Shown: positions 23,468 to 31,523 of the stretch, one piece after another
How the letters are laid out: each line of letters opens with the position of its first letter
Position numbering within the stretch: the first letter of the stretch is position 1
Origin: Deltaproteobacteria bacterium CG_4_9_14_3_um_filter_63_12
GTDB taxonomy: Bacteria; Myxococcota_A; Bradymonadia; UBA4248; UM-FILTER-63-12
DNA: 33,997 nucleotides
Direction of reading: 5' to 3'
Assembly (NCBI GenBank): GCA_002789955.1
Contig: PFUG01000604.1
Span: 1 to 33,997 of the forward strand
Notes under the pieces: model-generated
The model's database searches: none
Told to the model about the DNA's origin: nothing
Seen by the model: only the letters and a program-made list of their open reading frames with translations
Program-made: the position numbers and the translations under genes

Positions 23468-24370
23468 CTAGGCGAGAGTGCGAGGCAACACGAGCAGCGG
23501 CACCCGGCTCAGCCGAAGAACGCGCAAGGTCGTGCTGCCAACGAAGAAGGCTTCCACCACTCCGCGGCTGTGCGAAGGCACGACGAGGATGTCGATGTTC
23601 TGCGCCTCTGCGGCCTCGGCTATGGTCTCCGCCACCACGGTGCTGGCTTGGCAGCGGTAGGACACCGAGTCGAACTTCTCGGCCTCGACGAACTCCTTTA
23701 GCCGGACCAGCGAGCGTTGCTCGAGCTCCTCGATGGCGATCTTGGGGATCCAATAGGGTGGCTCTCCTGGCACGATCGCGGCGGGGGGAATGTCCGCGGC
23801 GTGAAAGAGCTGCAGCGAGCATTCGAGCGCTCGCGAAAGCTGATAGGCCCAGCGCACGCCGCGCTCGCTGTCCTCGCTGAAGTCGCTGGTGGCCATGAGG
23901 TGTCGAAGCGGCGGTGGCGTCTCGAACATCGGTTGTTCTTCGACGTGAGGGACGACCAGCACTGGCACCGCGGATTTGCGGACCAAGCGCTTCGAGGTGG
24001 AGCCAATGAAGAATCGCCGTACGCCCAAGGCACCAAAGCGACCACAGACGACCAAGTCGACATCGTTCGCTTCGGCGATTCGCAAAATCTCTTTGTGCGC
24101 GACCCCTGAGGCACTGAGGATCTCGTAGTCCACCTCGAGCTCGGATAGGACTGCGTCGAGCCGCTCCATCCATTTGGCGCGGGCGAGCTCCATCTTGACC
24201 ATGTACTCGGACAGCGCGTCGGAACCGAGGAAGCCGTAGGAGCGGATCTCGTCGACGTGCAAAACGATCAGCTTCGCCTTGAGTTTGACGGTGAGACTGG
24301 TGGCGACCATCGCGGCGCTCCACGCGCTCTCCGAAAGATCGACAGCGACTAGGATTTTCTCGAGACGCAT
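23468..24370 (-). CDS. Tandem-domain universal stress protein
   Basis: Two UspA-type domains in 300 residues. Domain 1 (about 1-142) starts KILVAVDLSESAW, with the conserved Asp D11. It has a complete ATP-binding signature G-2X-G-9X-G-S/T at G110, G113 and G123-ST. Domain 2 (about 155-300) starts HLMATSDFSEDSERG and ends SHSRGVVEAFFVGST, where the first Gly of the signature is replaced and one residue is missing, so nucleotide binding there is less certain. Usp proteins are cytoplasmic and linked to stress survival. The ATG at 24370 is preceded by TGGAGG; a longer upstream frame to 24517 has no ribosome site and runs through repeat copy F. It lies downstream of the CBS gene on the same strand. 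Confidence 0.92.
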   Translation of the reverse strand: MRLEKILVAVDLSESAWSAAMVATSLTVKLKAKLIVLHVDEIRSYGFLGSDALSEYMVKMELARAKWMERLDAVLSELEVDYEILSASGVAHKEILRIAEANDVDLVVCGRFGALGVRRFFIGSTSKRLVRKSAVPVLVVPHVEEQPMFETPPPLRHLMATSDFSEDSERGVRWAYQLSRALECSLQLFHAADIPPAAIVPGEPPYWIPKIAIEELEQRSLVRLKEFVEAEKFDSVSYRCQASTVVAETIAEAAEAQNIDILVVPSHSRGVVEAFFVGSTTLRVLRLSRVPLLVLPRTLA

Positions 24371-24456
24371 GGCCCGACCTCCACAAGATTTCTGCGCTGC
24401 CGCCGACCACTCGAGGGTTCGAGTCGCTGGTCGTGGCCGCGGTGAGAGAACATTGG

Positions 24457-24515
24457 ACTCCGAGCTTGGCAGTAGCGAGGTTGCGCGAAACCCGCTCGGC
24501 TTGGCGACCAACGAC
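24457..24515 (+). repeat. Dispersed element, copy F (diverged)
   Basis: Reads ACTCCGAGCTTGG, then GAAACCCGCTCGGCTTG, and ends CGACCAACGAC. It aligns with copy A over the full length apart from a ~9-bp gap near the right end. It lies in the 221-bp gap between the CBS gene and the universal stress protein gene. Confidence 0.5.
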
Positions 24516-24591
24516 AACCGACCCGCAGCTCCCTCAACCGAACAACGGACGAAGATCTAGAGAAGCAATATCTCCGTTTCGCTATGCCAAC

Positions 24592-25128
24592 TTAGATCAT
24601 CTTTCGAAGGACATCAGTGGCACTGATGACGCCGAGGAGATTGTCTCCCTCGACCACGAACACTCTGTGGATCTTGTGCCGCAGCAACGTTTCGATCACC
24701 GTTCTGGGGGAGTCCTCGGGACCAACCGACAGCAAAAACGGCGTCATGATTTCCGAAATCGGTGGCGAATCATCGGCCTCGAGGTGAAATCCCGTGCTGA
24801 GTTCCTCCCCGCCAGTCGCCGCGAAGTTATCCATCGGACTCTTCTTGCCTGAGTGATTCTCCTCGACCTCGGCGTAGAGACCCCGCTCACGCTCGAAACG
24901 CACGATATCCGATTGGCTGAGCACGCCTTTGAGCAGGTTGGTCTCGTCGGCGACCGGCATGGCGCTAAAGCCCTTGCTGCTGAGGATGCGAGCCGCTTGT
25001 TTCACCGTCGTGGACGGATGGATGGTCTCCGGCGAAGACGTCATCAACTCTCTCGCCCAACGCACCTCCAGAGTCAGCAAGTCAATCGTCCGGCCAGCAT
25101 CGTCACGAGCCACAGGCAGTGTCATCAC
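24592..25128 (-). CDS. CBS-domain pair protein
   Basis: A 178-residue stand-alone Bateman module. CBS1 covers about 25-80 (RELMTSSPETIHPSTTVKQA, KGFSAMPVAD, LKGVLSQSDIVRF). CBS2 covers about 123-178 (ISEIMTPFLLSVGPEDSPRT, HKIHRVFVVEGDNLLGVIS). A 40-residue acidic linker separates them. Such modules usually bind adenine nucleotides and report energy state. The partner protein is unknown, but the next gene on the strand is an ATP-binding-type universal stress protein, which suggests a shared stress or energy context. The ATG at 25128 has CGGAG 5 nt upstream; the ATG immediately following is an alternative. Confidence 0.9.
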   Translation of the reverse strand: MMTLPVARDDAGRTIDLLTLEVRWARELMTSSPETIHPSTTVKQAARILSSKGFSAMPVADETNLLKGVLSQSDIVRFERERGLYAEVEENHSGKKSPMDNFAATGGEELSTGFHLEADDSPPISEIMTPFLLSVGPEDSPRTVIETLLRHKIHRVFVVEGDNLLGVISATDVLRKMI

Positions 25129-25146
25129 ACGCTCCGTCGAGTTTTG

Positions 25147-25164
25147 GGAGGCGTCTCAGCCTCC
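25147..25164 (-). other. Hairpin in the leader of the CBS gene
   Basis: Perfect inverted repeat GGAGGC-GTCTCA-GCCTCC, 18 nt upstream of the CBS start. On the minus strand it is followed by CAAAA rather than T, so it is not a terminator of that strand. Possible leader structure or operator. Confidence 0.35.
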
Positions 25165-25317
25165 TCAGTTTTGCGCGCCATCGCGCTTTGGGCGAGGGCT
25201 CACCAAGGAACTTGGAACGGGCTCGCCGGCAAACCCTCCAGGACGCGCACATTGTTCGCCGCCGAACCGGCAAGCCCACGTGGTTGGTTGTCCGCCGAGC
25301 GAGTTCTTCATCAGGCA

Positions 25318-25384
25318 ACTCGGAGGCAGGGTGGTGAAGAGTCGTGTAAACCCCACGAGTTGCGTGCAGGATGCGGGCAACAAC
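25318..25384 (+). repeat. Dispersed ~67-bp element, copy B
   Basis: Contains AGAGTCGTGTAAACCC, then GAGTTGCGTGCAGGATGCGG and CAACAAC, and is followed by TCTCGCC. The left AGAGTCGT and right ACAACTCT form an imperfect outer inverted repeat around the smaller central hairpin. Confidence 0.8.
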
Positions 25385-25773
25385 TCTCGCCTTTCATCTA
25401 CACCGAAAACCCCAAGATAGTTCTGGCGGCTCATAAGACTGCAACAACCTTTCGGTACTTAAAGGTCTACTGCCGAGGCCGAGAGTCGTCAATAGCCCTC
25501 CTGCGATCCGCTCCTCGAGAGATTATTCGGCGGCTCCTGGAAGTTCTTTTGCTGGCCGTTGACCGTTAGGCCAGTAAGTCCATGTGGCCGGCCGCTGAAA
25601 GTGAACACTTTTCTCTGAAGACCACGTGAATTTCAGGGTTCGCCCTCAGAGCAAATCCCGCACGAGCTCCCACGCGTTGCCCACGTTCGTCGACACGGCA
25701 CCTCATGGACCTTCTCGCCCTCAGACAGTAACCTCGGCGCCTCGACTAACAACTATGCGGAGAGGAGGGAGTC

Positions 25774-27585
25774 ATGAGTGATCGACACATCGGTATCGCG
25801 CTCTTTCATCGACTTGGCTTCGACGACCTAAAATCCAGAGTCGGCGGACCTCTTCTCGCCTTGTTGGGCACCGCCTCGACGTCGGCTTTGGAGCTCCGCC
25901 TCGGCGACGAGTCCCTCGGTCTGGCCACCGAACAGGCGATCGCCGCCGTAACAAAGGCCGAGCTGAGCCGAGGAGCCGACCGAGCTTTGACGGTCCAGAC
26001 CGCCGACCGCTCGGCGCTGGTCGAGCTCTCCGATCCCCAGCGCGACCGGCCTCGGGCCATCACGCCCAGCTCCATGAGCCTTGTGCTCAAAAGCGAGGAC
26101 CTCGATCGCAAAGCCTTCCTGAAGCTCTGTGAGGCGGTCGACGTGCGGTACGGGTTCGTCACCGTGACCGACTCGTTCGAGACCGCTTACGACGAGGTGT
26201 TCTGGCCAGACGCGCAGCACCTGAAAGCGTCCTCCGAAGCCCGTCGGCACTCCAACGCGTGGCTCCAGATGATCCGCTCCTTCGGGCGACACCAACTGGG
26301 TGTCGGCATCCCGGACATCTACTGGCTCAACGTCTTTGGTTTTCAGCTCATCAACGAGCTCCGTCGCCTGCACAGCTGGGACGAGCTCGAAGGGCTCGTG
26401 CCCCTGCGCTTTCTCGAGAGCGGCGCCGTTTACTTCACCACCTCGGACCTCCCCGCCACCGTCGATTCCGACGCGCTGAGTTCGCTGGCCTGCCGGATCG
26501 CGAATGCCTGTGCGCCCCTCGGACTCATGCACCGCGCCCTCGTTCAAGCCCGACAAGGTGACCGCCTCGTGCTCGACTCTCTCGCCGCGACCGCCGACCG
26601 ACGGCTCCTGTTGGGTTTGGCGTTCGCAGACGGCCTCGAAGCGTTTCGTCAGCTCGCCGGACCCACGGCCAGCGCGGTCGAGACCGTGCAACAGGCCTTG
26701 AACTTCCTCGACGAGCACGCCAGCGACCGGCCGAGATGCTACGGCGAGGCGCCCCCCGAATACCACGATGACGACACCATACTCGGCCTGGACGTCGTCG
26801 AGGAGTCCGAAGAGACCGCTGCCGAAGGCAAGAGCATGAGTGTCGATGCCGACGAACAAGTCCCAGAGCTGACGCCTGAGCAGCTGGCCGAAGATCCCGT
26901 CGAGGCGAGCGCAACCTGGAACATCCGCTGGAACGCTTGGGGGTCCGTGCGTCTCGAGGTGCCGTCGATTCGCTGGTCCGAGGTCGCCGACCCCACCCAC
27001 CGAGCCCTGAGCGTCTCGCTGGTCAACGCACTGCCGGCCGACGTCCAGCTCGTCCTCGTGCGCGCCGCCTGCCTCGTCGATGAGCAGGTCGTCGCTGTGC
27101 ACGAGGTGGCGAGCCCCTCGCTCAACCTCGCCCCAATGTCTGGGCGAACACGCATCGAGCTCGAGGTGGACGCGCCACTAACGGGGAGACGGCTGGTTCT
27201 CAGCGCCGGCTTGCGCTACGTCCTCGAGGACGCAGTTGCGGACATCCTCGTCGAGAACGGCGTCGCGCGCGTTCTCGGCGCCCCCATAGGGACGCTGGTC
27301 GCCAAGGCCTGGCCCGCGGAGATCTCTATCCAGCCCCACCACGACGAGCTGCTCGTGCGGGTGAGCAACACGACTCAGGAGCCGTGGCGTGGCTGGGTGG
27401 TCTCGCTGCGCGAGTCGGAGGCGGACGTTGGCTATGCCCGCTACGAGGGAAGCGGCGTGCTGCCTTCTGGCGCCACCACCTACGCCAAGCTGCCGCTGCG
27501 CAAAGGGATGCGCGATGGGCACGTGCAAGTGTGGCTCGAGGCCGAGGCCTGCGTCGATGTCACTTTGGCCGAATTCGAGCCCTGA
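25774..27585 (+). CDS. Orphan 603-residue protein; N-terminal part weakly Imm52/DUF3396-like
   Basis: I do not recognise this protein with certainty. It has no signal peptide or membrane helix, so it is probably cytoplasmic. The N-terminal ~230 residues have RYGFVTVTDSFETAYDEVFW, then FGRHQLGVGIPDIYWLNVFG and SGAVYFTTSDLPA. This pattern recalls the type VI immunity-like family Imm52/DUF3396, in which an IYWxNFxG-type segment is typical (weak inference). The middle is acidic (about 325-380: EESEETAAEG). The C-terminal ~220 residues (from about 385, WNIRWNAWGSVRLEVPSIRW) are beta-rich with repeated LVRAACLVDEQVV-type strands, like an immunoglobulin-type or appendage-like fold. The start is well supported by AGGAGGGAG 3 nt before the ATG. 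A lipoprotein gene follows on the same strand. Confidence 0.75.
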   Translation: MSDRHIGIALFHRLGFDDLKSRVGGPLLALLGTASTSALELRLGDESLGLATEQAIAAVTKAELSRGADRALTVQTADRSALVELSDPQRDRPRAITPSSMSLVLKSEDLDRKAFLKLCEAVDVRYGFVTVTDSFETAYDEVFWPDAQHLKASSEARRHSNAWLQMIRSFGRHQLGVGIPDIYWLNVFGFQLINELRRLHSWDELEGLVPLRFLESGAVYFTTSDLPATVDSDALSSLACRIANACAPLGLMHRALVQARQGDRLVLDSLAATADRRLLLGLAFADGLEAFRQLAGPTASAVETVQQALNFLDEHASDRPRCYGEAPPEYHDDDTILGLDVVEESEETAAEGKSMSVDADEQVPELTPEQLAEDPVEASATWNIRWNAWGSVRLEVPSIRWSEVADPTHRALSVSLVNALPADVQLVLVRAACLVDEQVVAVHEVASPSLNLAPMSGRTRIELEVDAPLTGRRLVLSAGLRYVLEDAVADILVENGVARVLGAPIGTLVAKAWPAEISIQPHHDELLVRVSNTTQEPWRGWVVSLRESEADVGYARYEGSGVLPSGATTYAKLPLRKGMRDGHVQVWLEAEACVDVTLAEFEP

Positions 27586-27611
27586 CGACTTCGGCCGGCA
27601 CGGGAGGCGGG

Positions 27612-27640
27612 TTGACGTGCGGCGCCCAGCCCCGAACAAT
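27612..27640 (+). promoter_or_regulatory. Candidate promoter for the 650-residue lipoprotein gene
   Basis: TTGACG (27612-27617), a 17-nt spacer and AACAAT (27635-27640). The predicted leader of ~175 nt contains repeat copy C. Confidence 0.4.
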
Positions 27641-27689
27641 CAGCGGGTTGCATCGCGCCTCCCCACTCACAAGAGCGCTCACAGAGACA

Positions 27690-27756
27690 ACTCGCAGCCA
27701 TGGATGGCGGAGCGTCGGTAACCCCATAAGGTTGTGCGTAGGACGCGCGCAACGAC
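27690..27756 (+). repeat. Dispersed ~67-bp element, copy C
   Basis: Reads ACTCGCAGCCATGGATGGCG, then a core with GTAACCCCATAAGGTTGTGC and right end GGACGCGCGCAACGAC, followed by AGTTCTCGCC. It lies in the leader of the lipoprotein gene, 65 bp before its ATG. Confidence 0.7.
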
Positions 27757-27820
27757 AGTTCTCGCCCAGCGGCCGACCACGAGCTTGGTGGTCAACCGTC
27801 ACAAGAGAAGACAGAGAGCC

Positions 27821-29773
27821 ATGAAGACCAAATTTCTCGCCAGTGCGTTGGCGTTCGCTGTGCTCTTTACGGGGTGTACACAGAGGGGGAACTATCCCCT
27901 CGCAGACTTTGGGGGAGGCGCAGCGGGCAGTCGCCTGAGCGCCGACCCCCAGGACCGCCTCTATTGGGATTCTGCTGTCTGGTCGCAAGCGGGCGATTGG
28001 GTCGCTGCGCTGGAGCCGCCCCAGGGAGATGGGCCTCAGCGCGTCGTCGGCGTGATGATGGTCGAGGCCGACGGCACGGTTGGAGTTCCCGTGGGGGTCG
28101 TCTCTGAGATGCCGAGCCTCACTGGCTCCTCTGTGGCGTTTGCGGCGGTGGACGCGCTGCATGGCAGCGTGGAAGGGCTCGGGTTGGCGCACGTACGAGA
28201 AGGCGACGGAGCGCTCCGTGCTGAGCCCCTCTTCGTCGGTGGGCTGCGTGCCGGTTGGTACCTCGTTCTTCGCTCGGCCCCCTCGCAAGCCGCAGGGCTT
28301 CAACGCTTCGCCAAGGGAGTGGTCGCCATCGACGGTGCAGGAGTGGTCGTCGTCCAAGTCGGCGAGGTCGCAGACGCAGACCGCTTGGTCGAGGTCTGGA
28401 GCCGACCCATGCCGCAATACGGTTTGCTTCGCGTCGGAGTCGAAGACACCGTGACCGACGGCGACACGATGAAGTCGGCCATCGAAGCCCGTCTCACGAC
28501 GCTTGGACTGGCGGCCGAGGTGCAGAGCATCACGACAACGGGACTGGAGTGGCAGCGCCCCTTTGGCCCAGCTCCGCTGGCGGACGTGACCCTCGGCCTC
28601 GCCAACGAGGGCGCAACACACTGGGTCATCCGACCCAACCCGGCGGCCTTTGAGGTCGAGACGAAGCGGTCGGGCGTCACCTTGAAGGCCCCATCCCTCC
28701 TCGAGCAGGCGCTGCGGTTTCCCGTCGAGACTGACAACGGCGGCCTCATCGATGCGCTCTGTGGGCTCGTCGCCTTGGGCAACCCCCATGAGGTGCTCGG
28801 CCCCTTTCTCGTCGAACGCGCTGTCGACGCAGGTTTGACGTTGATGGGGGACGAAGAGGCGGCCCGCTGGCGACTCGCCGAGCTCTACGCCCTCGCGGGG
28901 CTGCGCCACCTGGCGCTGGAGTTTGTCGGCGAGCGCAGCCTCGGGTCTTCTGGGGCTCTGGCGAACGCCTCCCGACATCGAGCGGGCGTCCTCCACTTCA
29001 GCGAGACGATGGGGATGACGGCCGCTCCGGATGCCGTGATCGCCAATCTCAGCCAGGCGAAATCGGGCTACTATGGGCTCGGCTTCGATTTGGGCGCCGC
29101 AGCGGTCATGGTTCAGGAAGCCGAGGTGTACTTTGCCAGCCAGCGCGAGGACCTAGGCGTCGCCCGCGTCGAGGAGGCCCTCGAGCTCTTGTTGCGGGCC
29201 GACCAGTTCCAATGGGCGGGAGATCTCTATGTCGAGCTGGCGCTCGGCCCCCATCGCGACGCTCGAGCGACGGCGCGACAGGAGTGGCTGAAAGCGGCCG
29301 AGGACGCCTACATCAGAGGCGGTGAGCAGGCGGGTGCACAGTGGACGAATGCGGTCATCGGGGCGACCAGCGACGACGTCGACGAGGTCGTTGTCCGCTT
29401 GCAGGAGGCCGGGGTCGCAGGGGCTCAGACCCCCGAGGACGAAGTCTTCGTCATTCTCTGTGAGGCCAACCTCGAGGCACTCTCAGGGCGCAGCCGGCAA
29501 GCTCTGACGACCTATGCCGAGGGGCTCGAGCGGGCGTGGGCGCTCGATATGCCCACCGGCGCCTTGGTGGCGTTGGAGCGCGCCGTCTCCCTCTTGGAGC
29601 GGTCGACCTACGATCGGTCGACGCTTCCTTTGGGAGGTCAGCGATTGTTGGCGCTCACGTCGCCGCCCGCTGCGACCCGCATGACCGCCGCTCAGCGCGC
29701 CGAACTTGCGCACTGGACAAGGGCCCTGTGTGCCTACGAGATGGAAACCCTTCAGCGCTGTCAGCAGCTCTGA
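27821..29773 (+). CDS. Large lipoprotein of unknown function (650 residues)
   Basis: The N-terminus MKTKFLASALAFAVLFTGC is a lipoprotein signal peptide with lipobox FTGC (C19), so the mature protein is a membrane-anchored, probably periplasmic lipoprotein. The first ~270 residues are beta-rich (GVMMVEADGTVGVPVGVVSE, then VVAIDGAGVVVVQVGEV). A segment SAIEARLTTLGLAAEVQSIT looks like a small alpha/beta domain. From about residue 300 to the end the chain is all-helical and Ala/Leu/Glu-rich with 30-40-residue periodicity (WRLAELYALAGLRHLALEF, VEEALELLLRADQFQWAGDL), suggesting a TPR-like solenoid. No family was recognised. ATG 27821 follows AGAGAAGACAGAGAG. The stop codon is 1 nt from that of the convergent amidase-like gene. 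Confidence 0.75.
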   Translation: MKTKFLASALAFAVLFTGCTQRGNYPLADFGGGAAGSRLSADPQDRLYWDSAVWSQAGDWVAALEPPQGDGPQRVVGVMMVEADGTVGVPVGVVSEMPSLTGSSVAFAAVDALHGSVEGLGLAHVREGDGALRAEPLFVGGLRAGWYLVLRSAPSQAAGLQRFAKGVVAIDGAGVVVVQVGEVADADRLVEVWSRPMPQYGLLRVGVEDTVTDGDTMKSAIEARLTTLGLAAEVQSITTTGLEWQRPFGPAPLADVTLGLANEGATHWVIRPNPAAFEVETKRSGVTLKAPSLLEQALRFPVETDNGGLIDALCGLVALGNPHEVLGPFLVERAVDAGLTLMGDEEAARWRLAELYALAGLRHLALEFVGERSLGSSGALANASRHRAGVLHFSETMGMTAAPDAVIANLSQAKSGYYGLGFDLGAAAVMVQEAEVYFASQREDLGVARVEEALELLLRADQFQWAGDLYVELALGPHRDARATARQEWLKAAEDAYIRGGEQAGAQWTNAVIGATSDDVDEVVVRLQEAGVAGAQTPEDEVFVILCEANLEALSGRSRQALTTYAEGLERAWALDMPTGALVALERAVSLLERSTYDRSTLPLGGQRLLALTSPPAATRMTAAQRAELAHWTRALCAYEMETLQRCQQL

Positions 29774-29774
29774 G

Positions 29775-30782
29775 CTACGGAACGAGGGCTTCGAGGGGCA
29801 GACACGCGGGCTCCACAGTGGCGCCCGTGTGGTAGTCGGCGAGCAGCCCTTGTTGGAACTCCGCATCCTCGAGGGGGCCCCGCAGCGGGGTTCCGTTCTT
29901 GTCCAGTGGGAACTCGAGCCGGATCAGTCGGTACTCCTGGTGCAACGCCTTCAAGAGGACCTTCAACGCGGCGAGCTGTTCGGCGGTGGGGGTCTCGCTT
30001 TCGAGCTTCTGGTCTCCGACCGTACACCACTCACGAGTGGCGAAGACATCGCTGGGGGCGGGCACCGCAGAGTGCAGCAGGGGGTTGGCGAGGGCCACGG
30101 CTGGAGCCGTGCCGCTTGCGCCCAGAGCACCAGCATCGGCGAGCAGGGGCGAGACCCACTCTGGTGGCCGTCGGGCCATGACGAGAGCGATGTAGACCGC
30201 GCTGTTGCTGCTCTCGGTGGGGGCGAAGGCGGCGTGGACAGGATCCAGCGCCTGATGGACGACTCCGTCCTGGTCGATGAGGAAATGGGTCGTGCGGCCC
30301 TGTCGAAGTAGCGAGCCCATAGCCTCGACCGCGTCGGCTCCCGCGGCCCGGTGGATGACGATCTGGCGAATGACCTTGTCCGCGTCGTCGCCGTCGCCGA
30401 AACAAGGCTCCGACAGGGCTCGCCCGATGCCCGCGCGTTGGTCACCGTCGGCTCGCTTGCGGTATTGGTAGGCCCGGCCGCCGGGGTGTTTCACCATCCA
30501 GGCCACCATCTGCGCGCCGCTGTGCGAGAAATCGTAGAGCGAGATCGCTGGCGCGGGCTCGTTGTAGGTGTGGACCGTAAGCGGCTCGGAGAGGTTTTTG
30601 TGATAGCCGCAGACCAAGAGGTGGGGCGGCAGCGGCGTGTTCTCGGGCGCTGCGAGGTACTCGATCTCCGGGTCGCCATCGGGCATGACGATTTCGGTCT
30701 GGTTTCCGCCACAGCCGGGTGCAACCCCGATGAGAACCGTCGTGAAGGTCCACAGGCCAATCCACGACGTGAGTCGGGTCAT
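29775..30782 (-). CDS. Lipoprotein with degenerate PGRP/amidase_2-like domain
   Basis: A 335-residue protein. MTRLTSWIGLWTFTTVLIGV with APGC (C24) is a lipoprotein signal. The central region IRQIVIHRAAG, THFLIDQDGVVHQAL and AFAPTESSNSAVYIAL follows the amidase_2 / peptidoglycan-recognition fold, whose usual forms are IVIHHT, YHYVIDRDG and AxHAG..N..SIGIEL. The first zinc-type histidine is kept. However the HAG histidine and the GIE glutamate are replaced (AFAP, VYIA). Near the C-terminus an H followed nine residues later by C (YHTGATVEPAC) could supply the last two zinc ligands. It may cleave or only bind peptidoglycan. The ATG at 30782 lies 8 nt after the upstream lipoprotein stop, so the two genes form an operon. 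Confidence 0.7.
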   Translation of the reverse strand: MTRLTSWIGLWTFTTVLIGVAPGCGGNQTEIVMPDGDPEIEYLAAPENTPLPPHLLVCGYHKNLSEPLTVHTYNEPAPAISLYDFSHSGAQMVAWMVKHPGGRAYQYRKRADGDQRAGIGRALSEPCFGDGDDADKVIRQIVIHRAAGADAVEAMGSLLRQGRTTHFLIDQDGVVHQALDPVHAAFAPTESSNSAVYIALVMARRPPEWVSPLLADAGALGASGTAPAVALANPLLHSAVPAPSDVFATREWCTVGDQKLESETPTAEQLAALKVLLKALHQEYRLIRLEFPLDKNGTPLRGPLEDAEFQQGLLADYHTGATVEPACLPLEALVP

Positions 30783-30790
30783 GAGGTCGT

Positions 30791-31309
30791 TCAGCGGTCT
30801 CTGGGCGTCTCGACGATGTCGACGCCCGCACACCCTTGGGCGTAGATCACGTCCAAGAGCCAGGCGACGGTATCGTAATTGGCCTGTGGGTGAACGATGA
30901 CGACGGGTTCTGGTTGGCAGAGGCTCTTCCCCTTGCTTTGTGCATACTGCTGGACCTCGCTCTTGGAGAGGGCGACGCCGTTGAACCGCATGACGCTGTT
31001 CTTGTCGAACTCGATTTGAGTCGTCCCCCCCTCGAGGTCGAGCTTGAACTCCAAGCTGTCTTCGACGCCCATCTTCGCGGCCACACGGCCCTGCAGGCCG
31101 TCGACGCTCTGGCGCAGCGCTTCGGTGGATTGCTCCAAAGCCGCAAGCCGGTCGTCGATCGCGGAGATCTCTTCCGACTCGAAACGGACCGAGGACGACT
31201 CATCAACGGCTCGGCCGCGCACCACGCTGCCTCCGCCACAGGCAAAGGACGCGCTCGAGAGTAAGACGAAGAGGACGAACAGGGAGAGTCTTCTTGAAGA
31301 CGTGCTCAT
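30791..31309 (-). CDS. Small lipoprotein with coiled coil and TolR/ExbD-like domain
   Basis: A 172-residue protein. MSTSSRRLSLFVLFVLLSSASFAC is a lipoprotein signal (C24). Residues about 45-75 (ISAIDDRLAALEQSTEALRQ, then SVDGLQGRV) form a coiled coil. The last ~85 residues (LDLEGGTTQIEFDKNSVMRF, then GVALSKSEVQQYAQ, PVVIVHPQANYDTVAWLLDV, QGCAGVDIV) match the periplasmic beta-alpha domain of TolR/ExbD. Usual ExbD instead has an N-terminal membrane helix with a channel Asp, which is absent here, so a proton-driven motor role is unlikely. A peptidoglycan- or envelope-binding role is inferred. First gene of the pair with the amidase-like lipoprotein. An upstream in-frame ATG at 31390 would bury the signal peptide. 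Confidence 0.7.
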   Translation of the reverse strand: MSTSSRRLSLFVLFVLLSSASFACGGGSVVRGRAVDESSSVRFESEEISAIDDRLAALEQSTEALRQSVDGLQGRVAAKMGVEDSLEFKLDLEGGTTQIEFDKNSVMRFNGVALSKSEVQQYAQSKGKSLCQPEPVVIVHPQANYDTVAWLLDVIYAQGCAGVDIVETPRDR

Positions 31310-31523
31310 GCGCTGCCACTCCAGTGGGCGGGACTTTCGCCGTCCGGACTCAGGGGAAAAAGGCGGCCCGATACGAGTCCAGAGATCCAACCCGACGATG
31401 AAGCAGACACTCTAACTCCAATGCCAAGCCATGACCAGTCTCGACGTCTCGATTCATCTCCGCACTTGTGTCCGCTGCGCCAGGCTGGCAAAACAAGACG
31501 CCGAGAAGCAAGGGAGGCCGAAA

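Larger units (their letters stand above)
25129..25773. other. 645-bp divergent intergenic region
   Basis: No convincing gene. It contains the CBS leader hairpin and repeat copy B (25318-25384). Further structure includes a stem CTGGCC...GGCCAG (25553-25576), the inverted repeat AAAGTG-AA-CACTTT (25598-25611) and a small AGGG-TTCG-CCCT hairpin. I could not assign a clear promoter for the 603-residue gene. This is the longest gene-free stretch in the window. Confidence 0.55.

Noticed and set aside
24400-24440. GGTTCGAGTC resembling a tRNA T-loop
   Set aside because: No acceptor, D or anticodon arms can be built around it; the upstream sequence is the start of the universal stress protein gene.
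31431-31523. Upstream ATG start for the CPBP gene (adds a Cys-containing 31-residue leader)
   Set aside because: No ribosome site at 31431, while GTG 31524 has AGGGAGG at proper distance.
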